Part shown: piece after piece, positions 20,301 through 27,859 of the stretch
How positions within the stretch are numbered: position 1 is the first letter of the stretch
Layout: each line of letters opens with the position of its first letter
NCBI RefSeq assembly: GCF_000286955.2
Contig: NZ_AJYK02000001.1
Location: forward strand, 1 to 58,655
Direction: 5' to 3'
Length of the DNA: 58,655 nt
Origin: Vibrio rumoiensis 1S-45
GTDB taxonomy: Bacteria > Pseudomonadota > Gammaproteobacteria > Enterobacterales > Vibrionaceae
The notes under the pieces: model-generated
What the model was told of the DNA's origin: nothing
What the model saw: the letters and a program-made list of their open reading frames with translations, nothing else
Databases searched by the model: none
Made by a program: the position numbers and the translations under genes

Positions 20301-20905
20301 ACAATCAAAACTTATCGGAAGAATACACATTATACGGAAAATTTAACTACTCGATCTCCACCGATCAAACCATTGATGAAACCGTAGAGCGATTTATTGA
20401 AAGTGGCTTGGGAATGGCATATCGCCCAATTTATAACGATGATCTGAACTTGTTAGCTCGTTATACCTACTTAGTTGATTATGATGCAACCGATCGTGAT
20501 GTTGACTATAACGATGAAGAAAGCCATATCGTTGAAACTGAAGCTATTTATGCTTGGAATGCTCATATTGATATCGGTGCGAAGTTTGCTTACAAACATA
20601 AGCATGAAAACTACGAACGTGAATCGGGCAGTGACTTCTTGGTGAAGAATAAGATTTACTTAACAGGCCTTAGTGCGAGTTACAAAGTGATGAAAGACTG
20701 GGATGTGACCGGTGAGTATCACTGGAAAGTTGACAGTTATTATGACCAAGTTGAGCAAGGAACGGTATTGTCTTTAAATAAACACTTAGGTGATAACTTT
20801 AAAATTGGTGTCGGTTATAACTTCTCGAAATTTACCGATGACCTAGTGTATGAAGACGATTATGACGCGAAAGGCTTCTTTGTGAATGTAATAGGTAAAT
20901 TGTAA
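17363..20905 (+). CDS. Predicted large outer-membrane beta-barrel protein, partner of the giant repeat protein
   Basis: A 1180-residue protein with a signal peptide (RRTLLSLLVAASFTVSA, cleavage about residue 37). The first 300 residues look like periplasmic beta domains. From about residue 300 onward, alternating hydrophobic/polar strands rich in Tyr, Asp and Gly suggest a very large beta-barrel ending in FFVNVIGKL, similar to an outer-membrane C-terminal signal. The start at 17363 is one base after the upstream stop and is preceded by AAAGGAGG at 17347-17354, a strong ribosome site inside the end of the giant gene. Its stop overlaps the next start (TAATG). The arrangement suggests it anchors, exports or displays the giant protein. 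The family function is unknown to me. Confidence 0.72.
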   Translation: MSLMKLRLQMNKNTQHSLFPRRTLLSLLVAASFTVSADDRVDTDEREELESTSTNIQVDAHGQQDNSRIYLKEGAIWAARDITRFDPVLNVDVADEAEVQDDALLDSVRFTVATNFSYYVNNWQLEIYQSEDNHLTKPLAIVKGDKLSNSTDIEWNGKTDSNYVFVSGRQLIYRLKAWDKDGNMDVTNIGAIDLVRPNKQVDIDKNESEDRTYGRAKLMRHNIPTYAGIAKFMGTGLYDVDSVTIGEDEFDVENGELYAEQFLPADAYLFPATVKFEDGTERKYSLYVRIPDTYWSQTGMADMYVGRNFVKGNTDALSVDEQYQGDVYNRGRLAYFGQGKFGDKLRITAQVDTKDSAIKDMFDHPFASDSDSIFDLVEGDDEMYYGTYGDGANITKVANTQGKVYLDVQYDKSQLLWGNYNTGITGTENSDYNRSLYGLKGDYRTRSTTSYGEDRLNIVGFAAEAGTLYSHDEFLGTGGSLYFLRHGEVSPGSDKVSIKVIDTTSNLTKQEITLESGRDYEIDEYQGRIILKRPLTDIVASNASEVIENSPGGSLENYLSVDYEYIPQGSEAIGDGSYGLRTKGWLNDYVGVGATYVKENRDNQDYDVTSGDITLRATEGTYLKAEFSTSDGQQANSNFVSVDGGLTFTEISSADERRQGDSLQIKGSASLYDIAPSMFGAVGNDISAWYSTKDAGYSSATQFDDLEQENYGSKLSLQFNDWLSFATRFSSSEESETDGTLVTDTDEIDVETEVMVTEHIAVTLAGKQISELNNSDSGDQGDGTLVGGKVEYIVDEDTNVYVKGQKTVKAENGYDDNDSVSVGAEVLLFEDLTVGGEYTTGDRGDAALASVNYDISSDYNTYLTYEMDDYEDQNTFTVGQKVNITSSVDFYQENQFVDENNGKGQIDSFGFDFDMTDDIEAGISYQQGDIDYRDEPSVERKAASVYSKFDFDKFYLSNKVEYRVDVSDTRVVQWVTTNRYNQNLSEEYTLYGKFNYSISTDQTIDETVERFIESGLGMAYRPIYNDDLNLLARYTYLVDYDATDRDVDYNDEESHIVETEAIYAWNAHIDIGAKFAYKHKHENYERESGSDFLVKNKIYLTGLSASYKVMKDWDVTGEYHWKVDSYYDQVEQGTVLSLNKHLGDNFKIGVGYNFSKFTDDLVYEDDYDAKGFFVNVIGKL

Positions 20906-21852
20906 TGATAAAAATTAACTCAAAAGCAATCACAAGTGCAGCCACGTTAACCGCAATGGCGGTATTGTTACTCGTGACGGGTTGCTCTACCGATACTTAT
21001 GTGAGCAATGAAAATGTGGATAAATTTCAAGATCCATTAGTCAGTAAATTCTATATTCGAGAATGCCTTTCACCAAGGCCGAATATTCAAGTGGCGGTGG
21101 TGGAACATTTTGATTTTGATAAATCAGCATTGACCGCAACGGATCAGCAATCTATTGATGATTTCATAGCTAAAATTAAAGATAAGCATGGTCAAATTTC
21201 AATTGTGGGTCACACCGATGAGCAAGGCAGTAATGCGTATAATGATGCTTTATCTCAACGTCGTGCCCAAGCAGTACAAACTTACATGCAACAGAAAATG
21301 GACGCGACCAATTACGATTGGGAAGTAAAGCATTTTGGTGAAACTCGGCCTGCAGTGAAAGGTAAAACCTTATCGGCCTATGCGCAAAACCGTCGCGCTT
21401 TCATTATTTTTGAAGAAAAACAAATTGAAAAAGATAACCCAGCTTGTTTGCCTCCAGAGCCGAAGCGTAAAGTGATTATTGCAATGACGTCACATTTTGA
21501 CTTTGATAAATCCAATTTGAAGCCAAAAGATATCGAATCATTAGATGAATTTGCTAGCAAACTAAAAGACTTGAAAGGGCGGTTGCTGATTACTGGCAAC
21601 ACTGACTACCTTGGTTCAAATGAATACAACCAAGCGTTGTCTGAGCGTCGTGCACAGTCGGTGATTGAATATTTAAAAACCAAGTTAGATGAAAATAATT
21701 TCTTATGGGAAGAATCGCCGAGAGGGGAACTCGATCTTCTCACTCAAGATAAAAGCATTGAAGGTAATGCCCTAAATCGACGAGCGTTTGTGATTTTTAA
21801 AGAGGATGATTTACCAGGTAGCGAAAAAGGAAAACAAGAAGTGATTAAGTAA
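20905..21852 (+). CDS. Lipoprotein with two tandem OmpA-type peptidoglycan-binding domains
   Basis: A 315-residue protein with a lipoprotein signal (LLLVTGC, lipidated Cys27). It carries two OmpA_C-like domains. The first runs about 65-175 (HFDFDKSAL, GHTDEQGSNAYNDALSQRRA, NRRAFIIF). The second runs about 195-305 (HFDFDKSNL, GNTDYLGSNEYNQALSERRA, NRRAFVIF). Each keeps the Asp and Arg expected to hold the diaminopimelate of peptidoglycan. Two domains in one protein is unusual; one is normal. The start codon overlaps the previous stop by one base, implying translational coupling. It probably fixes the outer-membrane assembly of the two upstream genes to the cell wall. Confidence 0.85.
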   Translation: MIKINSKAITSAATLTAMAVLLLVTGCSTDTYVSNENVDKFQDPLVSKFYIRECLSPRPNIQVAVVEHFDFDKSALTATDQQSIDDFIAKIKDKHGQISIVGHTDEQGSNAYNDALSQRRAQAVQTYMQQKMDATNYDWEVKHFGETRPAVKGKTLSAYAQNRRAFIIFEEKQIEKDNPACLPPEPKRKVIIAMTSHFDFDKSNLKPKDIESLDEFASKLKDLKGRLLITGNTDYLGSNEYNQALSERRAQSVIEYLKTKLDENNFLWEESPRGELDLLTQDKSIEGNALNRRAFVIFKEDDLPGSEKGKQEVIK

Positions 21853-21915
21853 TCGCTAGCCTGTACGCATATAACAAGTAACGACAAAAGCGATAGAGTT
21901 TCAGTTGTTTCAATA

Positions 21916-21948
21916 CAAAGGCCATGGAATAAAATTCTGTGGCCTTTG
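21916..21948 (+). terminator. Probable terminator after the surface operon
   Basis: CAAAGGCCA/TGGCCTTTG nine-base stem with a 15-base loop. The T-tract after it is poor, so termination may be partial. Confidence 0.5.
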
Positions 21949-22122
21949 TTGCAAGTATGCTCTATATAATCATACAAAATGGAACTTAAATTAAAGTATT
22001 GGGTATATCAGTGATAGAGCTTGTTTTTGAAAATTAAATTAATGTAAATGTTGCAGCGTATACAGTATAAGCTTCTATAGTTAATTGAACCTCATTAATA
22101 ACTACCAAGGAAGGACATAAAA

Positions 22123-23010
22123 ATGGCAGAACAACGAAAAATCCCTCAAGAAGCATTCGATTGGTATGATGAATATGCTCATGGCGTGATTGATAGACGA
22201 GAGTTTTTTTCCCGCTTAGGTGGTTTAGTCGCACTCGGTTTTACCATGACGACCTTAACCGCCGCATTACTACCAAATTATGCCCAAGCTGAACAAGTGT
22301 CTTTTAATGATCCTGAGATTATTGGTAGTTATCGAACCTTTCCATCACCAAAAGGGTATGGAGAAGGGCGTGGATATTACGTTGAACCAACCAATAAATC
22401 AGGTAAGTTACCCGTTGTATTGGTGATCCATGAAAACCGTGGTTTGAACCCTTATGTTGAAGATGTGGCTCGCCGATTGGCAAAAGCAGGTTTTATTGCA
22501 TTTGCTCCAGATGCCTTGTATAGCCTTGGTGGTTACCCTGGTAATGATGATCAAGGGCGCACCATGCAAAGCTCATTAGACAAAGCTAAAGTGGAAGAAG
22601 ATTTCATCGCCGCTGCTCATTATTTGAAAACCAGTGAACGTAGTAATGGTAACTTAGGCGCAGTGGGTTTTTGCTTTGGTGGCTATGTGGTCAATATGTT
22701 AGCTGCAACTTTAGGCAGCGACTTAAATGCCGGTGTGCCTTTTTATGGTACGCCAGCTGAAAAATCGATTCGTAAAAATATTAAAGCGCCATTGGTACTG
22801 CAATTTGCCAGTGAAGATCAGAGAGTCAACGCGACATGGCCTGATTACGAAGCCGATTTAAAGGCCGCCAAAGTGGATTATGTCGCGAACATTTATAAAG
22901 ACACACAACATGGCTTCCATAATGACTCAACCGGCCGATATTCTGAAAAAGACGCAGATCTAGCGTGGGATAGAACCATTGATCATTTTAATAAGCATTT
23001 GGTGGCGTGA
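22123..23010 (+). CDS. Dienelactone-hydrolase family protein, probably exported
   Basis: A 295-residue alpha/beta hydrolase resembling E. coli YghX. The N-terminal region has DRREFFSRLGG (Arg25-Arg26) followed by a hydrophobic stretch ending in AQA, like a Tat signal preceded by a long charged n-region. The DLH catalytic set is visible: Cys184 in GFCFGG, Asp232 in SEDQRVN, His263 in QHGFH, and Glu104 in HENRG. It would hydrolyse a small ester or lactone, substrate unknown. GGAAGGA lies just upstream of the start. It appears monocistronic, between the surface operon terminator and a small stress-protein gene. Confidence 0.85.
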   Translation: MAEQRKIPQEAFDWYDEYAHGVIDRREFFSRLGGLVALGFTMTTLTAALLPNYAQAEQVSFNDPEIIGSYRTFPSPKGYGEGRGYYVEPTNKSGKLPVVLVIHENRGLNPYVEDVARRLAKAGFIAFAPDALYSLGGYPGNDDQGRTMQSSLDKAKVEEDFIAAAHYLKTSERSNGNLGAVGFCFGGYVVNMLAATLGSDLNAGVPFYGTPAEKSIRKNIKAPLVLQFASEDQRVNATWPDYEADLKAAKVDYVANIYKDTQHGFHNDSTGRYSEKDADLAWDRTIDHFNKHLVA

Positions 23011-23136
23011 TATTCTTAGTTTACCTGAGTATTCTGCATAGGCAGGTTTGACGGAATATTGACAAAAATTTATATATTTTCTCAAAACTTAGCTAGGCTG
23101 TAAGGGTAAGTATATTAAACCAAAGGAGAAATATTA

Positions 23137-23376
23137 ATGTCGATTATTACATTCCTAATTATTGGTGCGATAGCGGGTTGGTTAGCTGGTCAGATAATGA
23201 AAGGCTCAGGCTTTGGGATTATCGGTAATATCGTTATTGGTATTGTTGGTTCATTGGTCGGGGGCTTTACGTTCAGTTTATTAGGGCTATCGTCTGGTGG
23301 ATTTATTGGCTCGATAGTCACTGCAACCGTTGGGGCAGTCTTGCTGCTTTATATCTCTCGCTTAATTAAGTCATAG
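23137..23376 (+). CDS. GlsB/YeaQ/YmgE family small membrane protein
   Basis: A 79-residue very hydrophobic protein with three predicted helices and the Gly-rich pattern of transglycosylase-associated/GlsB proteins (IGAIAGWLAGQIMKGSGFG near the start, GNIVIGIVGSLVGG). Members are stress-induced inner-membrane proteins of unclear function. AAAGGAG lies nine bases upstream of the ATG. A strong hairpin follows, so the gene is probably transcribed alone. Confidence 0.9.
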   Translation: MSIITFLIIGAIAGWLAGQIMKGSGFGIIGNIVIGIVGSLVGGFTFSLLGLSSGGFIGSIVTATVGAVLLLYISRLIKS

Positions 23377-23404
23377 TTTTACATTACGCCTTGTATTGAT
23401 AACA

Positions 23405-23440
23405 AAAGCGCTGTCATTAAGTGATTAATGGCAGCGCTTT
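23405..23440. terminator. Strong, possibly bidirectional terminator
   Basis: A 16-bp stem with one mismatch (AAAGCGCTG-T-CATTAA pairing with TTAATGGCAGCGCTTT) and a GTGA loop. It lies between the converging GlsB-type gene and the small minus-strand gene at 23465. T and A runs flank both sides. Confidence 0.85.
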
Positions 23441-23464
23441 CTATCATGGGTGTCTCACTGATTT

Positions 23465-23647
23465 TTATCGATGAATGACGATTTCACCATCTTCATTTTT
23501 ATGCAAGCAAGCTTGTTGGTTCTTGATTAATGTGGCGGCAAAAGCCGGTTCAACTGCGTGTAATTGACCTTTTGAGCGCATAGTAGGATTGCCCCAAGAA
23601 TGGTCTTTATACATGCCTGTTTGTGTATATTGAACTAGAACTTTCAT
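23465..23647 (-). CDS. Small hypothetical protein
   Basis: A 60-residue soluble protein that I do not recognise. It is supported by a good ribosome site (GAGGA nine bases upstream of ATG 23647) and by a convergent terminator placed just after its stop. It contains one Cys and a His/Lys-rich C-terminus and no membrane segment. Neighbours give no functional clue. Confidence 0.6.
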   Translation of the reverse strand: MKVLVQYTQTGMYKDHSWGNPTMRSKGQLHAVEPAFAATLIKNQQACLHKNEDGEIVIHR

Positions 23648-23863
23648 CGCTTTTCCTCAATGTAACAAAATGTGAATTCGTAATTACAATACGACTAACA
23701 TTCCATTTACGCACCTATTAAAAACGCAATATTAGATTATAAAAATATCACTAATGGTTGTGGGAACTTATATTTTGGTCTTTAAATCAATGATTTTTTG
23801 ATGATGAATATTGTGATAAATCAAAAATGATACGAGTACGGTTGTTGATTTCTTGGGAAATAA

Positions 23864-23894
23864 AAAGGCTCTCATTTTAAAAAAGAGAGCCTTT
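23864..23894 (-). terminator. Terminator after the luciferase-like monooxygenase gene
   Basis: AAAGGCTCTC/GAGAGCCTTT ten-base stem; read on the minus strand it is followed by a T-rich stretch. The remainder of 23648-23970 shows nothing else recognisable. Confidence 0.8.
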
Positions 23895-23970
23895 GCCGAA
23901 GTGAGTGTTACATTTTAGATAAAATGTTAACGCGCAGGTATGGGATAGAAGAGTGAGTTTTTCTGTGTTG

Positions 23971-24966
23971 TTAATTCTTAATGTCAGCCAAAATCTCAAT
24001 CGCTTTACAACGCTTATCATGATCATATAAATCATTGGTGAAGATAAACTCATCCACACCCAACTGTTTTACCATCATTTCTAAACGGTGTTTAATCGTG
24101 GCAGGGCCACCAGTGATAGATAAAGCTAAGAAATTATCGACGTAGTCTTTTTCTTGTTCGTTCCATAGGCCATCCATGCTTTTAACTGGTGGTTGGAGCC
24201 ACAATTCTTTACCACGAATTAACGACAATGCGCGTTGTTTTGATGTGGTTGAAAGGTATTGGGCTTCTTCATCGGTTTCTGCCGCAACCAAAGGCAAACC
24301 TAGCATCACATAAGGTTTATCCAATACTTGAGAGGGTTGAAATTCACTTCGGTACAGTTCAATTGCATCGTGCAAAAATCTTGGTGCAAAGTGACCTGCA
24401 AACGCGTAAGGCAAACCTTTTTCAGCCGCTAGGCGAGCGCTGAACAAACTTGAACCTAATAACCAAATCGGTACGTTGGTGTTTTCGCCGGGCATGGCTC
24501 GAACTTGGCTGAATCCGTTATATGGCCCAAGTAAGGTTTGCAGTTCTTCCACTTCAATTGGAAATTCATCGGCGCGCTTTTCATCACGATTAAGCGCTCG
24601 GCTGGTGATTTGATCGCTGCCAGGTGCACGCCCTAATCCTAAGTCAATTCGACCGGGGTATAGACTCTCTAAAGTGCCAAATTGCTCAGCTACCACCAAT
24701 GGCGGGTGGTTGGGCAACATAATACCGCCAGAGCCAACGCGAATTCTTTCCGTGCCACCTGCAATATAACCAATCAAAACCGAGGTGGCAGCGCACACAA
24801 TTCCCGCCATGTTGTGATGCTCGGCAAGCCAAAAGCGGTTGTAGCCTAATTGGTCGGCATGCTGTGCGTATTTCAAGGTTTTTTGTAGCGTCTCGCCAAC
24901 GGTTGAATCTTGACGCATTGGAGCAAGTTCAAGTAATGAAAACGGAATATTACTGAGTACAGACAT
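23971..24966 (-). CDS. Luciferase-like (LLM-class) flavin-dependent monooxygenase
   Basis: A 331-residue bacterial-luciferase-like TIM-barrel oxidoreductase of the YhbW-like subgroup. Typical segments are [15 protein letters not shown], the [14 protein letters not shown] strand, [15 protein letters not shown] and the [15 protein letters not shown] loop. It should use reduced FMN to oxidise an unknown substrate. The start at 24966 is preferred over 24990 because AGGAG lies five bases upstream of it. It is 78 bp downstream of the TetR gene on the same strand and is probably under control of its operators. No luxC, luxD or luxE genes are present, so bioluminescence is not suggested. Confidence 0.88.
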   Translation of the reverse strand: MSVLSNIPFSLLELAPMRQDSTVGETLQKTLKYAQHADQLGYNRFWLAEHHNMAGIVCAATSVLIGYIAGGTERIRVGSGGIMLPNHPPLVVAEQFGTLESLYPGRIDLGLGRAPGSDQITSRALNRDEKRADEFPIEVEELQTLLGPYNGFSQVRAMPGENTNVPIWLLGSSLFSARLAAEKGLPYAFAGHFAPRFLHDAIELYRSEFQPSQVLDKPYVMLGLPLVAAETDEEAQYLSTTSKQRALSLIRGKELWLQPPVKSMDGLWNEQEKDYVDNFLALSITGGPATIKHRLEMMVKQLGVDEFIFTNDLYDHDKRCKAIEILADIKN

Positions 24967-25044
24967 GGAGACTCCTGTGGATTGGTTCATTGAAAGACTA
25001 AGCGAACAAAGGATTTGATGACGAAGGTCGTTTTATATTTATGC

Positions 25045-25644
25045 TTAATTTTCTGATGGTTGAAAAGGGCCATAGGTGAAGATGTCGTTGATTAAAGAAT
25101 CGACATTTATATTGTCTGGATTGGCACGTAAATAGGTTCTTAAACCCATTATTTGTATTTGCAGATAACGAGCGAGTGGCTGGCAATCTTGGTTTTTTGC
25201 CACTTCACCTTTTGTTTGTGCATCTTGCAATATATCAGTAAATGCACGTTCAATTTTACCGAGTAGTTGCTTAGCTTGTTGCAGTAGATCTAAGTTATCT
25301 TCTGTGAGTTCAGAAATGGTTTTGACTAACATGCACATATTGCTTGGTGCAGACGATTGGGTATCCATCACCGCAGCTTTAATGAAGTTTTTTAAGGTTT
25401 GTAATGGACTGTTACTTTGACTTCGGCATTGCGCTAAAAGCTCAAGCGTCATGTCGGCATAATGATGAAGCGACTCTTTAAACAACCCTTCTTTACTACC
25501 AAAGCAGGCATAAATACTGCCTGGGCGCATGTCGATAACATCTTGCAGGTTTCGCATCGACGTACCGTGAAAGCCTTTTTCCCAATAAAGCGCAGTTGCT
25601 TTTTGTATGACGACGTCACGGTCATATTTGGTTGATTTCGCCAT
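25045..25644 (-). CDS. TetR/AcrR-family transcriptional repressor
   Basis: A 199-residue regulator with a typical N-terminal helix-turn-helix (residues about 10-55: AL-YWEKGFHGTSMRNLQDV and GSIYACFGSKEGLFKESL) and a C-terminal ligand-binding half. It diverges from an AhpD-like gene and precedes a flavin monooxygenase gene on its own strand. Two perfect palindromes in the divergent intergenic region are its likely operators, so it probably represses itself, the monooxygenase and the AhpD-like gene. The inducer is unknown; the target genes suggest an electrophile, quinone or peroxide. Confidence 0.9.
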   Translation of the reverse strand: MAKSTKYDRDVVIQKATALYWEKGFHGTSMRNLQDVIDMRPGSIYACFGSKEGLFKESLHHYADMTLELLAQCRSQSNSPLQTLKNFIKAAVMDTQSSAPSNMCMLVKTISELTEDNLDLLQQAKQLLGKIERAFTDILQDAQTKGEVAKNQDCQPLARYLQIQIMGLRTYLRANPDNINVDSLINDIFTYGPFQPSEN

Positions 25645-25715
25645 GATAAATACCTTCTGGATATACTTTTGTTATTTGAAGTTGCTGCTTCAATGGCATT
25701 GAGTATTAAATTATT

Positions 25716-25731
25716 TTGAACATTTGTTCAA
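25716..25731. promoter_or_regulatory. TetR operator, palindrome 1
   Basis: TTGAACATTTGTTCAA has perfect TTGAAC/GTTCAA half-sites around a four-base centre. It lies 72 bp upstream of the tetR start. Confidence 0.8.
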
Positions 25732-25738
25732 TTTTATC

Positions 25739-25754
25739 TTGAACGTTCGTTCAA
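25739..25754. promoter_or_regulatory. TetR operator, palindrome 2
   Basis: TTGAACGTTCGTTCAA repeats the same half-sites, centred 23 bp from palindrome 1. Its position close to the AhpD-like promoter side suggests the pair controls both directions. Confidence 0.8.
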
Positions 25755-25820
25755 ATCCACTTATATTATTTCCAACGCAGAACACAAACTGCATTTTTAT
25801 AGAGAGTTGGAGATAACAAT

Positions 25821-26360
25821 ATGAGTCATTTCAAAATTCATGATGTCGAATCAGCACCAGAAGCAAGCAAACCAGGTTTAGAACGTTCATTAAAAGCAAA
25901 TGGCTTTATTCCGAATCTGCATGGCGTATTGGCAGAAGCGCCTGGGTTACTTGAAGGTTATCAAGTACTGCATGAATTATTTTCTAAGTCATCATTTAAT
26001 GCCGAAGAATTAACCGTAGTATGGCAAACCATTAATGTGGAGCATGAGTGCCACTACTGTGTACCTGCGCATACTGGTATTGCGTTAGCGATGAAAGTTG
26101 ATGCCGATCTAAATACGGCATTACGTAATAAAGAGCCGATGCCAACGGAAAAATTACAAGTTCTGCACGACACAACTTTAAGCATGGTTCGTAAGCGTGG
26201 GCAGCTTTCAGAAGAAGAAATTACGAGTTTCTTCAATGCCGGTTATGGTCAGCGTCAATTGCTTGAAATTGTTTTGGGTTTATCGCAAAAAGTGATCAGT
26301 AATTACACGAATCACCTTTCAGAAACACCGGTTGATTCAGTATTTGAAAAATTCGTTTAA
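25821..26360 (+). CDS. Carboxymuconolactone decarboxylase/AhpD-like protein
   Basis: A 179-residue protein of the CMD/AhpD superfamily with the redox motif CHYCVPAH (Cys77, Cys80, His84) after HE, matching the E-x-x-C-x-x-C-x-x-x-H signature of alkylhydroperoxidase-like members. It is probably a cytoplasmic peroxidatic or redox enzyme. It is transcribed divergently from its presumed TetR repressor through a region with two operators, and a strong terminator follows. The physiological substrate is not known. Confidence 0.87.
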   Translation: MSHFKIHDVESAPEASKPGLERSLKANGFIPNLHGVLAEAPGLLEGYQVLHELFSKSSFNAEELTVVWQTINVEHECHYCVPAHTGIALAMKVDADLNTALRNKEPMPTEKLQVLHDTTLSMVRKRGQLSEEEITSFFNAGYGQRQLLEIVLGLSQKVISNYTNHLSETPVDSVFEKFV

Positions 26361-26424
26361 TCGGACATTTATCTGGTTATTCTAAACAGATAACCAGTGA
26401 ATGACCTGTCAAATGGGTAAGACG

Positions 26425-26462
26425 AAGCGACATAGGGGATGATCCTATGTCGCTTTTTTTTT
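26425..26462 (+). terminator. Strong rho-independent terminator after the AhpD-like gene
   Basis: AAGCGACATAGG/CCTATGTCGCTT twelve-base perfect stem, seven-base loop and a run of nine Ts. A smaller CTGGTTAT/ATAACCAG hairpin lies between the stop codon and this terminator. Confidence 0.92.
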
Positions 26463-26605
26463 GTTCTGACTTAAAGCAATCGTTGTTTTGACATACAGTT
26501 TTGTGAGAAGTCTGTGAAGTCGGTTTTATTGATTGCAGGATAGCGATTAATTTGTGATATTGATTTGAAAAGAAATCGATAAAAATCAAAGGAAAGGAGT
26601 TGTGA

Positions 26606-27109
26606 ATGCCGCATGTGTCTGTTCGTCACAGTGAAACCCGTGACATTGAAGCCATAAAAGCGATTTATGAATGCCCGAATGCCTATTCTGGTACATTGCA
26701 ACTCCCTAATCCATCACTAAAAATGTGGCAAGAACGCCTGCAAAACGTACCTGCTAATGTCTATACTTATGTCGCGGAAGTTGATGGCAAAGTGGTTGGT
26801 AATTTAGGTGTGGAGTTATGTGTTAATCCTCGCCGTCGCCATGTTGCGTATTTTGGAATGGGCGTTCATGATGATTTTCAAGGGCAAGGTGTCGGTGGTG
26901 CTTTGCTTTCTACTATGATTGATTTATGCGATAGCTGGTTGAATATAAAACGTATTGAATTGACGGTTTATGTCGATAATGACTCAGCAATTGCGCTTTA
27001 TAAGAAATTTGGTTTTCAGATAGAAGGTGAATTACAAAACTATGCATTTCGCAATGGTGAGTATGTGAATGCTTATCAAATGGCGAGACTGAACCGAACA
27101 AACATCTGA
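26606..27109 (+). CDS. GNAT N-acetyltransferase similar to YhhY/AaaT
   Basis: A 167-residue GNAT protein that aligns along its length with E. coli YhhY, an L-amino-acid N-acetyltransferase: shared patterns include R-H-x-E-T-R-D near the start, TLQ-P-P-S-MWQERL, PRRxHVA-FG, RIELTV-VDN-A-I-YKKFGF-IEG and RNGEYV-AY-MAR. The acetyl-CoA loop is QGQGVGG. GGAAAGGAG lies upstream of the ATG. It is 28 bp before a DUF2127 gene and probably co-transcribed. The substrate here is untested. Confidence 0.88.
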   Translation: MPHVSVRHSETRDIEAIKAIYECPNAYSGTLQLPNPSLKMWQERLQNVPANVYTYVAEVDGKVVGNLGVELCVNPRRRHVAYFGMGVHDDFQGQGVGGALLSTMIDLCDSWLNIKRIELTVYVDNDSAIALYKKFGFQIEGELQNYAFRNGEYVNAYQMARLNRTNI

Positions 27110-27137
27110 ATCTATTTTTCGCCTGTAAGGAATACCA

Positions 27138-27590
27138 ATGTCTCAACAAGTCGGTTTAAGAGTGGTTGCTATGTTAGAAGCCTCAAAAGGGGTTCTAGCT
27201 GTGCTTGTTGGACTAGGTCTGTATACCTTATTCAGCCATGATGCTCAGAAAATTGTGATCGATTTGATCCGCCATTGCCATTTGAATCCTGCTAGTTATT
27301 ACCCTCACATGCTGATCGAAAAGGTCGGAGACATAACACCAGCTAATGTTAACCTGATCACTGTCGGTATCTTACTTTACAGCGTAATTCGTTTTGTTGA
27401 ATCGTATGGTTTATGGCGCGCCAAACGTTGGACGGAATGGTTTGCTCTGGTCAGTGGTGCTATTTATATCCCTTTTGAAATCTATGAATTAATCAAACAA
27501 GTCGATGTGATTACCGTTGGCGCTTTAGTGATCAATTTACTGGTTGTTGGTTACATGGCTTCGATATTGAGACAACCTAAGGTTGCTTAA
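27138..27590 (+). CDS. DUF2127 family membrane protein
   Basis: A 150-residue inner-membrane protein with about four hydrophobic segments. DUF2127 features include the LRVVAMLEASKGVLAVLVG start, the IRFVESYGLWRAKRWTEWFA segment and IYIPFEIYEL. The family has no assigned function. AAGGAAT is upstream of its ATG, and it follows the acetyltransferase by 28 bp. Confidence 0.82.
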   Translation: MSQQVGLRVVAMLEASKGVLAVLVGLGLYTLFSHDAQKIVIDLIRHCHLNPASYYPHMLIEKVGDITPANVNLITVGILLYSVIRFVESYGLWRAKRWTEWFALVSGAIYIPFEIYELIKQVDVITVGALVINLLVVGYMASILRQPKVA

Positions 27591-27859
27591 TAGTTCTGTG
27601 GGCTTTTATCCTGTACTTCTTTGTTTTATTTTATATTTTTATACTTTCTTGACCTTAAATAATGTTTTTACCTTACATATCATCTAATATACCTCTTAAT
27701 AGGTAGTTATGACTGTGTTTGCCGTTCATAAAAATCAAAACTTAATAAGTTAGTCATTAATTTTGTTGAGATATTTGTTATTTTTCGCATTCAGAACCTA
27801 TCCTTAAGTAGTAATAAATATAAGTAAATCTGACTTGTGGTTTCGTAAGGAAAATAACT

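Noticed and set aside
23971..24966. Bioluminescence luciferase gene
   Set aside because: Only a single LLM-class subunit of the YhbW-like type is present, without luxCDE or a second subunit.
27722..27731. TorR box (CCGTTCATAA) upstream of torY
   Set aside because: A single imperfect match to CTGTTCATAT; TorR boxes normally occur as several copies, and torYZ is not known to be under TorR in E. coli.
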